Origin: an uncultured Collinsella sp. | GTDB taxonomy: Bacteria > Actinomycetota > Coriobacteriia > Coriobacteriales > Coriobacteriaceae | Assembly: GCA_958446785.1 (NCBI GenBank) | Contig: CAUCXP010000039.1 | Location: forward strand, 1-9,958 | DNA: 9,958 bases | Direction: 5' to 3' | Shown here: piece by piece, positions 1-5,238 of the stretch | How the letters are laid out: each line of letters begins with the position of its first letter | Numbering within the stretch: position 1 is the first letter of the stretch | Translations under genes and position numbers: made by a program | Notes under the pieces: generated by a model | What the model saw: only the letters and a program-made list of their open reading frames with translations | The model's database searches: none | What the model was told of the DNA's origin: nothing

Positions 1-50
1 TCTTTCATTCAGATCTATATTGCCCGTAACGGCAGCGCCGAGGTAACGCA

Positions 51-175
51 GGCCCGAGGGCAACCTTCCTTTCCGGCGCACTCCGCAGGACGAAAGAACC
101 TCCGCCGCACGAAGTGCGCTGCGGAGGTTCTTGCATGTCCGAGGACGCGCCGGAAAGGAAGGTTGCCCTCGGGCC
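51..175. repeat. Nested inverted-repeat element (29-bp outer arms)
   Basis: The outer arms at 51-79 and 147-175 are perfect 29-bp reverse complements. Inside them a second inverted repeat pairs 94-105 with 121-132 (12 bp, perfect). Inside that, 106-110 pairs with 114-118 around a GAA loop. A short GGAC/GTCC pairing (88-91 with 137-140) may join the two layers. The 125-bp unit could fold as one long interrupted hairpin on either strand. No flanking direct duplication is obvious. The size and terminal inverted repeats fit a small non-autonomous mobile element or a BIME-like intergenic repeat, but that identity is inferred. It sits just after the ilvE stop codon. Confidence 0.8.
85..132 (-). terminator. 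Probable ilvE transcription terminator (inner hairpin)
   Basis: Read on the minus strand, a 12-bp GC-rich stem (121-132 with 94-105), extended by a 5-bp inner stem with a short loop, ends in a TTCTTTCG stretch. It lies about 60 nt after the ilvE stop codon. The T-run is short and interrupted, so termination efficiency is uncertain. The same structure read on the plus strand ends in GTTCTTGC and could act bidirectionally. Confidence 0.5.
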
Positions 176-191
176 GAACAGCTATGGCAGC

Positions 192-1244
192 TTACGCGAC
201 GGTGTAAACCCAGTCGTGCTTATCCTCGACAGCACCAGATTGGATGCCGGTCAGGGTCTCGCGGAGCTTCTTCATCACAGGACCGATCTCGGTGTAGCCA
301 GCCGGGAAGGTCACGGTCTCGTCGGCTCCGTAGACCTTGTTGTCGATCTCGCCGACCGGGGAGATAACGGCAGCGGTGCCGCACAGGCCGCACTCAACAA
401 AGGTGCCGGCCTTGACCTCGGCCCACTCGACGGGACGCTGGTCGACGGTCATGCCCAGGTCCTGAGCAACCTGAACGAGCGAACGGCGGGTGATGGAGGG
501 CAGGATGGAGTCGGTGTGCGACTGCGGAACGACGAGGGTGCCATCCTCCTTCACGAACAGGACGTTAGCGCCACCGGTCTCCTCGACATAGGTGCGGGAC
601 TCGGAGTCGAGATACAGGTTCTCGGCATAACCCTCGCGGTGAGCCTCCATCGTGGGCTTCAGGGACATGGCATAGTTGAGGCCGGCCTTGATGTTGCCGG
701 TGCCGTGCGGTGCGGCGCGGTCGTACTCGGAAACGCGCAGCTTGACGGGCTTAAGGCCGCCCTTAAAGTACGGACCGACCGGGGTCACGAGAATGCGGAA
801 CGTGTACTCAGGAGCGGGAGCCACGCCGATTACGTCACCGGAGCCGATCATAAACGGACGCACATACAGGGTTGCGCCAGAGCCGAAGGGCGGAACCCAT
901 GCGGCATTGGCAGAGACGACCTGCTTGACGGCCTCGACAAACTTGTCCTTGGGGAACGGGGGCATCTCGAGGCGCTGCGCAGAGTTGTACATACGCTCAG
1001 CGTTCATGTCGGGACGGAAACAGACGATGCTGCCGTCCTCGGCGGTGTAGGCCTTCAGGCCCTCAAAGACCTCCTGGCAGTAGTGGAAGATACCACCGCA
1101 CTCGGAGACATGCAGGGTGTGGTCGGTGGTCAGGCCACCCTCGTCCCACTCGCCATCCTTCCAATGAGCCTCGTAGCTGTAATCGGTCTTCATGTAGCCA
1201 AAGCCGAGGCTACCCCAATCGATATCCTTCTTCTCGACAGTCAT
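192..1244 (-). CDS. ilvE: Branched-chain amino acid aminotransferase (PLP fold type IV)
   Basis: A 350-residue cytoplasmic enzyme that transfers the amino group between glutamate and the 2-oxo acids of leucine, isoleucine and valine, the last step of their synthesis and the first of their breakdown. Visible family marks are EVFEGLKAY (58-66), the PLP lysine K186 in GTGNIKAGLNYA, EETGGANVLFV (221-231) with its conserved glutamate, and CGTAAVISPVG (288-298), which binds the cofactor phosphate. The length and the NIKAGLNY context match the longer BCAT subgroup that includes the mammalian enzymes rather than the E. coli type. The start is the ATG at 1244, preceded by AAGGAG at good spacing. The frame stays open upstream to a GTG at 1394, but that extension is Arg-rich and unlike the family. 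The gene is monocistronic between its own promoter and a hairpin. Identity is secure. Confidence 0.96.
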   Translation of the reverse strand: MTVEKKDIDWGSLGFGYMKTDYSYEAHWKDGEWDEGGLTTDHTLHVSECGGIFHYCQEVFEGLKAYTAEDGSIVCFRPDMNAERMYNSAQRLEMPPFPKDKFVEAVKQVVSANAAWVPPFGSGATLYVRPFMIGSGDVIGVAPAPEYTFRILVTPVGPYFKGGLKPVKLRVSEYDRAAPHGTGNIKAGLNYAMSLKPTMEAHREGYAENLYLDSESRTYVEETGGANVLFVKEDGTLVVPQSHTDSILPSITRRSLVQVAQDLGMTVDQRPVEWAEVKAGTFVECGLCGTAAVISPVGEIDNKVYGADETVTFPAGYTEIGPVMKKLRETLTGIQSGAVEDKHDWVYTVA

Positions 1245-1318
1245 ATGTCGCTCCTTACATACACAGTTGCATACTCGCGAACCCGCACGCAAGGACCGGG
1301 GCCGACCGTGTCGCAACG

Positions 1319-1390
1319 TCACACGCCCGGAGCGTAGAGCCGGACGGGACACGCGGACGACATCGAAGCCGATGACACGTCGATTCGCAT
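1319..1390 (-). CDS. Possible leaderless leader peptide ORF upstream of ilvE
   Basis: An ATG at 1390 lies 7 nt after the TACAAT -10 box, so the transcript could begin at or next to it (leaderless starts are common in actinobacteria). It opens a 23-codon frame ending in TGA at 1319, with one Ile, one Leu and three Val codons. That is not a clustered run of regulatory codons, and I see no terminator/antiterminator pair between 1319 and 1244. It may be a regulatory upstream ORF or simply chance. Confidence 0.2.
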   Translation of the reverse strand: MRIDVSSASMSSACPVRLYAPGV

Positions 1391-1397
1391 GCACGAG

Positions 1398-1425
1398 ATT
1401 GTACTCCGCACACGCATCGGATAAA
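1398..1425 (-). promoter_or_regulatory. Probable ilvE promoter with AAAACGTTTT palindrome
   Basis: On the minus strand there is a TACAAT -10 box (1398-1403) with a weak TTTATC -35 (1420-1425), 16 bp apart. A perfect 10-bp palindrome, AAAACGTTTT (1423-1432), overlaps the -35 and could be an operator. The predicted start near 1390 leaves an untranslated leader of about 145 nt before the ilvE ATG. Confidence 0.45.
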
Positions 1426-1473
1426 ACGTTTTTCTTTAACTAACTAAAGTATTTTCATTTGACCGAAGCTAGA

Positions 1474-1505
1474 GAGGCCCGCCACCGTAAACGGTGACGG
1501 GCCTC
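1474..1505 (-). terminator. Hairpin terminator after the DedA gene
   Basis: A 14-bp stem (1474-1487 with 1492-1505, one non-Watson-Crick pair) encloses a TAAA loop, about 30 nt after the stop of the minus-strand DedA gene. The stem is very stable, but no T-run follows on either strand. It also separates this gene from the ilvE promoter. Confidence 0.65.
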
Positions 1506-1533
1506 AACGACACGATTTGTGCGCCGGCTCGAG

Positions 1534-2181
1534 CTACGCGTTCTTTTTGCCCAGCTTTGCCTTAACCAAACCGACCACGGTCGGAATAATCGACACGGCA
1601 ACAATGCCCACGATCAGCAGCTCAAAGTGCTCCTGCACAAAGGGAATGCCGCCAAAGAAATAGCCCAGCAGTGTAAAGACCGTCGACCAGGTGATACCGC
1701 CCAGCACGTTATAGATGACAAAGTTGCGCCAGTGCATGCCGCCCATACCGGCGATGAAGGGCACAAAGGTGCGGATAAACGGGAAGAAGCGACCCAGGAA
1801 GATGGCCAGGTGGCCCCACTTGTCAAGGAAGTCCTCGGACTTTTTAATGCGCTCGGGCGTCATGGCCTTGACCTTGCCCGAGACGATGATCTTTCGGCCA
1901 AAGAAATGGCCGATCATAAAGTTGCACTGGTCGCCCAAGATGGCGGCCGTCCATGCGACGGCCAACAGGGCCACGATGTTAAAGCCGCCGTTGTGGGCAA
2001 AGAAGCCCGAAGCGAACAGCAGCGAATCGCCGGGAAGGAACGGGAAGAACACCACGCCCGTCTCGATAAAGATAATTAGGAACACGCAGCCGTAGGCCAT
2101 AAGCGGGCCGGCGGCGATCCAACTGGCGATCGCGGTGCGCGGGTCCTTGAGCAGCTCGGCGATAAAGTTAATGAAACCCAT
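1534..2181 (-). CDS. DedA-family integral membrane protein
   Basis: A 215-residue polytopic inner-membrane protein. The DedA (SNARE-associated/VTT) family is known for undecaprenyl-phosphate or phospholipid flipping, envelope integrity and proton-motive-force homeostasis. Seen here are a hydrophobic segment ending in E40, then FPFLPGDSLLFASGF (46-60), the family's first re-entrant loop motif. Next come a hydrophobic span around 66-90 and the hallmark GRFFPFIRTFVPFIAGMGGM (130-149), with the conserved arginine and prolines. N158 with GGITW (161-165) and a last membrane helix (about 186-206) before a basic tail complete it. The chosen ATG at 2181 follows GAGAGG; the upstream in-frame extension (to 2265) is charged and atypical. 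It is transcribed alone, divergent from cysE. The family call is firm; the substrate cannot be told from sequence. Confidence 0.93.
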   Translation of the reverse strand: MGFINFIAELLKDPRTAIASWIAAGPLMAYGCVFLIIFIETGVVFFPFLPGDSLLFASGFFAHNGGFNIVALLAVAWTAAILGDQCNFMIGHFFGRKIIVSGKVKAMTPERIKKSEDFLDKWGHLAIFLGRFFPFIRTFVPFIAGMGGMHWRNFVIYNVLGGITWSTVFTLLGYFFGGIPFVQEHFELLIVGIVAVSIIPTVVGLVKAKLGKKNA

Positions 2182-2228
2182 GAAGTAAAACCTCTCAGTT
2201 GTGGGCGCGGACACGTCCAAGTTGACCA

Positions 2229-2259
2229 GTATACGGTTGCGGCGCCCCCTCGTGCGCAA
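2229..2259 (-). promoter_or_regulatory. Possible promoter of the DedA gene
   Basis: On the minus strand TATACT (2229-2234) is a good -10 box. TTGCGC (2254-2259) is a partial -35 with a long 19-bp spacer. The predicted start near 2222 gives a leader of about 40 nt. Confidence 0.4.
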
Positions 2260-2336
2260 CCCCACAAAAGCATGACTCCATTACCAGCAAGTTTGCATAA
2301 CTGACACTTGTCGCCCAAAGCAAAGCAAGATCGCCC

Positions 2337-2376
2337 TTCTTAATCCCTAGCGAATCGCTATACTTTATTGAATCGC
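2337..2376 (+). promoter_or_regulatory. Probable cysE promoter with dyad TAGCGA-A-TCGCTA
   Basis: TATACT (2359-2364) is a near-consensus -10 box, with a weak TTCTTA (2337-2342) at 16 bp. A perfect 13-nt dyad, TAGCGAATCGCTA (2348-2360), runs into the -10 box, and its GAATCGC half recurs at 2370-2376. This arrangement suits a repressor or regulator site controlling cysE, but the binding protein is unknown. Confidence 0.45.
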
Positions 2377-2405
2377 ATTGTCACGGCGCTGAGGGAGGGC
2401 GGCCA

Positions 2406-3110
2406 GTGAGCTTTATCAATACCATTCGCGAGGACATCAAGACCGTCCAAGCGCAGGACCCCGCCGCGCAAAACGGTCTGGTCATTTTTCTTTCGTACCC
2501 CGGCCTGCACGCCAAGTGGAACCACGTGCCCGAGCACTGGCTGTGGGAGCACGGCCATCGCTCGCTCGCCCGGGTGCTCTCGCAAATCACCCGCCACATC
2601 ACCGGCGTCGAGATTCATCCCGCTGCACAGATCGGCAAACATTTCTTTATCGACCACGCCATGGGCGTTGTCATCGGCGAGACCACCATTGTGGGCGACA
2701 ACTGCGTGCTCTACCAAGGCGTCACGCTCGGCGGTACCGGCAACGAGACCGGCAAACGCCATCCCACCCTGGGCAACAATGTCACGGTGGGCACGGGCGC
2801 CAAGGTGCTTGGCAACATCCACATTGGCGACAACGTCAAGATCGGCGGCAACTCGGTCGTCGTCAAGGACGTGCCCGACAACTGCACCGTCGTGGGCGTG
2901 CCCGGGCGCATCATCAAGCGCAACGGCTGCCGCGTGTTCGAGGAGAGCTTCGACGCCAAGCAGCATCGCGAGTACATGCCCGACGATGCCGCCGAGCAGA
3001 GCGCCCTCAACCGCCAGGGCATCAACGAAAACGCCCGTCGCGTCAAGGAACTCGAGCGAGAGGTGGCCGAGCTCAAAGCCCTCGTCGCCAAGCTCGTGGA
3101 CGAGCGCTAG
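2406..3110 (+). CDS. cysE: Serine O-acetyltransferase
   Basis: A 234-residue enzyme that makes O-acetylserine from serine and acetyl-CoA, committing serine to cysteine synthesis. The short N-terminal helical domain (about 1-65) is followed by a left-handed beta-helix of hexapeptide repeats (about 66-170). Conserved segments are [17 protein letters not shown] (71-87) with the catalytic-type Asp83/His84, [16 protein letters not shown] (105-120) with His119, and VVGVPGRII (162-170). The short N-terminus is of the Gram-positive/EpsC type. The C-terminal 25-30 residues form a heptad-like charged helix ([18 protein letters not shown]), longer than many relatives and possibly a trimer-stabilising coiled coil. 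The start is a GTG at 2406 after GGGAGG. No cysteine synthase gene is in the window, so the partner enzyme must be encoded elsewhere. The identity is firm. Confidence 0.95.
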   Translation: MSFINTIREDIKTVQAQDPAAQNGLVIFLSYPGLHAKWNHVPEHWLWEHGHRSLARVLSQITRHITGVEIHPAAQIGKHFFIDHAMGVVIGETTIVGDNCVLYQGVTLGGTGNETGKRHPTLGNNVTVGTGAKVLGNIHIGDNVKIGGNSVVVKDVPDNCTVVGVPGRIIKRNGCRVFEESFDAKQHREYMPDDAAEQSALNRQGINENARRVKELEREVAELKALVAKLVDER

Positions 3111-3148
3111 GGCCGTGGGCAGCCGCCACAGCATGAACGCCAGCACAA

Positions 3149-3188
3149 AAGGCGCGCCAGGGAATCAGCCCCCGGCGCGCCTTCTTTT
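3149..3188. terminator. Bidirectional terminator between cysE and the ABC operon
   Basis: A perfect 10-bp stem, AAGGCGCGCC / GGCGCGCCTT (3149-3158 with 3174-3183), can be extended inward by GGG/CCC. It is followed by CTTTTC on the plus strand and by TTTTGTG on the minus strand. It serves the convergent ends of cysE (stop at 3110) and the second ABC gene (stop at 3222). Confidence 0.85.
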
Positions 3189-3221
3189 CGATGCGACATG
3201 CGGGACTGCCCCTTTGTCACC

Positions 3222-5237
3222 TTATGCGAACTGGCTTAGGTAGAGGTCGGCGTAAGCGCCCTCGGCAGCCAGCAGCTCCTTGTGCGTACCCTGCTCGATG
3301 ATATTGCCGTGATCCATGACCAGGATGAGGTCGGCATCAACAATCGTCGACAGACGGTGCGCGATCACAAAGCTCGTGCGCCCGCGCATGAGCGCGTCCA
3401 TGGCGCGGCCGATGGCAAGCTCGGTGCGCGTGTCCACGCTCGACGTCGCCTCGTCCAGGATGAGGATCGCCGGGTTGTTGAGCAGCACGCGCGCGATGGT
3501 CAGCAGCTGACGTTGGCCCTGGCTGATGCTCTCGGCATCGTTAGCCACCCGTGTGTCGTAGCCCTGCGGCATAGTGCGCACAAAGAAGTCGACCTGAGCG
3601 GCACGTGCGGCCGCGACAATCTCCTCGCGCGTCGCCTCGGGACAGCCATAGGCGATGTTCTCGGCAATGGTGCCATCGAACAGCCAGGCGTCCTGCAACA
3701 CCATGCCAAACTGCTGGCGCAGCTCGCCGCGGTCCATGCAGCTTGTGTCCACGCCGTCGAGCGTAATGCGGCCGCCGTCGATCTCGTAAAAGCGCATAAG
3801 CAGGTTGATGAGCGTGGTCTTACCCGCACCCGTGGTTCCCACCACGGCGATCTTTTGGCCCGGCTCGGCGGCAAACGACACGTCGCGCATAAGCGGCTTG
3901 TCGGGCGAATAACCAAAGCGCACGTGCTCAAAAGCGACGCGGCCCTCAATGCGACCCGGCAGCTTGGCGGCCTCGTCCGGCAGCGGATCGGCCTCCATCT
4001 CGGGCTCATCAAGCAGGTCGAACACGCGCTCCGCACTCGCCAGCGCGCTCTGCAGCGAGTTAAAAGTGAACGACAGCTGCGTCATGGGTTCGGACGCCTC
4101 GTAGATAAACTGGAAGAACGCCTGGAACACGCCGACGGTCATGTGACCGGCGACCAGCATGCTGCAGCCCACGAGCGCAATCACAATCTGCGCCAGGCGA
4201 CCGATAAAGCGAACCGCGGGTCCGACGGCGTTAATCATAAAGTCGGCCTTGGTGCTCACGCGCGCCAGCTCGCCCGAGGCCTCGTGCACCTCGGCAGAGC
4301 TCTGGTGCTCGCGGTTGAATGCGCGAATCACCAAACGGCCCGAATAGCCTTCCTCGACCGCGCTCGTGATTTTGGACACCCACTCCTGACGCTCGCCCGT
4401 CACATCATGCGTACGGCGCGAAACCACCTTGGTCACCAGCAGCGACAACGCCGTAAAGAACAAAAAGACTAGCGTAAGCGGCACGCTAAACACGAACATC
4501 ACGCCCACGGCGCCCACCACGGTGCCGATCGACACAAGCAGCTGCAGCAATCCGCGCTGCATGCTCTCGGACATCTTGTCCAAGTCGTTGGTCGCACGGC
4601 TGACGACCTCACCGGGACGATGCGCATCAAAGAAGGCAAGCGGCAGACGGTTGAGCTTTTGTGCGATGCGGTTGCGTAGACGCAGGTTGAGGCGTTCGGC
4701 CACGCTCGACATCAAAAAGCTCTGGAGCGCATAGAACGAGGCGGCGGCAGTCCAGATCATAAAGTAGACGAAGATGGTCTTGCCGCAGTTCTCCCAGGTG
4801 ATGTTGAAGGTGGTTCCGTTGGCAAACGCCACCTGAATGTGGCCCCACAGCTCATCGATCACGCGGGCGCTATATGCCGGCGCGGCGGTGTTAAAGATGA
4901 CATAGAACACAATGCTCGCAAACACGATATAGAAGCGCCAATGGTCGCCGGCAGCCTCGCTCCACAGGCGGCGCACCGTCGCCCAGGTATCACGGGGCGT
5001 CTCGTCTTCGTCTTCGTCATCCACGTCGCGCATGCGCTCTGCCTCGGCGCGGGCACGCTCATCCTCGGCTCGTTCGTTTTCCTCGTAAAGCGCTTGACGA
5101 CGAGCCTCGCGCCCGGCCGCCGCCTTGGCGGCGTCATCCAGCTCGGTCGACGCGGCAGCCTGGTCGACCGTTTTATCGGCAGCGTCCGCAGCGGCGGCAT
5201 CGACAAGGTCGCCCTGCTTCTTGAGCTCCTCGGTCAT
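3222..5237 (-). CDS. ABC exporter half-transporter, catalytic subunit (permease-ATPase fusion)
   Basis: A 671-residue type IV ABC exporter subunit, likely pairing with the product of the gene just upstream to pump drugs, lipids or peptides out of the cell. Residues 1-95 are an Ala/Glu/Asp/Arg-rich hydrophilic extension. Membrane helices lie between about 102 and 370. The nucleotide-binding domain follows, with Walker A GTTGAGKT (467-474), Q-loop Q515, signature ISQGQRQ (571-577, Gln instead of the usual Gly), Walker B ILILDE (591-596) with catalytic Glu596, and H-loop His627. The ATPase site on this chain is therefore complete. The start is the ATG at 5237, because a GGGAGGTGA lies at ideal distance. 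That ribosome site is inside the last codons of the upstream gene, whose TAG ends 1 nt before, so translation is coupled. A GTG at 5246 would overlap the ribosome site and is unlikely. Confidence 0.94.
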   Translation of the reverse strand: MTEELKKQGDLVDAAAADAADKTVDQAAASTELDDAAKAAAGREARRQALYEENERAEDERARAEAERMRDVDDEDEDETPRDTWATVRRLWSEAAGDHWRFYIVFASIVFYVIFNTAAPAYSARVIDELWGHIQVAFANGTTFNITWENCGKTIFVYFMIWTAAASFYALQSFLMSSVAERLNLRLRNRIAQKLNRLPLAFFDAHRPGEVVSRATNDLDKMSESMQRGLLQLLVSIGTVVGAVGVMFVFSVPLTLVFLFFTALSLLVTKVVSRRTHDVTGERQEWVSKITSAVEEGYSGRLVIRAFNREHQSSAEVHEASGELARVSTKADFMINAVGPAVRFIGRLAQIVIALVGCSMLVAGHMTVGVFQAFFQFIYEASEPMTQLSFTFNSLQSALASAERVFDLLDEPEMEADPLPDEAAKLPGRIEGRVAFEHVRFGYSPDKPLMRDVSFAAEPGQKIAVVGTTGAGKTTLINLLMRFYEIDGGRITLDGVDTSCMDRGELRQQFGMVLQDAWLFDGTIAENIAYGCPEATREEIVAAARAAQVDFFVRTMPQGYDTRVANDAESISQGQRQLLTIARVLLNNPAILILDEATSSVDTRTELAIGRAMDALMRGRTSFVIAHRLSTIVDADLILVMDHGNIIEQGTHKELLAAEGAYADLYLSQFA

Positions 5238-5238
5238 G

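Noticed and set aside
1..81. Minus-strand frame from a GTG at 81 running off the left edge
   Set aside because: Only 27 codons, mostly within the palindrome arm, no proper ribosome site, and a rare ATA codon; it cannot be told from chance.
114..1337. Long plus-strand open frame (407 codons) opposite ilvE
   Set aside because: Antisense shadow of a well-identified gene, caused by GC-rich codon use; the product has no family features and no ribosome site.
1245..1390. T-box, riboswitch or classical attenuator in the ilvE leader
   Set aside because: No T-box sequence, no conserved aptamer core and no terminator hairpin with a T-run were found by eye in this leader.
1519..2079. Plus-strand open frame opposite the DedA gene
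   Set aside because: Lies within the terminator and antisense to clear DedA motifs; the product is low-complexity His/Gln/Lys-rich.
2358..3146. Minus-strand open frame of 262 codons opposite cysE
   Set aside because: Antisense to conserved hexapeptide repeats; the repeated Asp/Val/Ala pattern is a mirror of the beta-helix codons.
3282..4472. Plus-strand open frame of 396 codons opposite the ABC ATPase
   Set aside because: Complementary to Walker and signature motifs on the minus strand; no coding character of its own.
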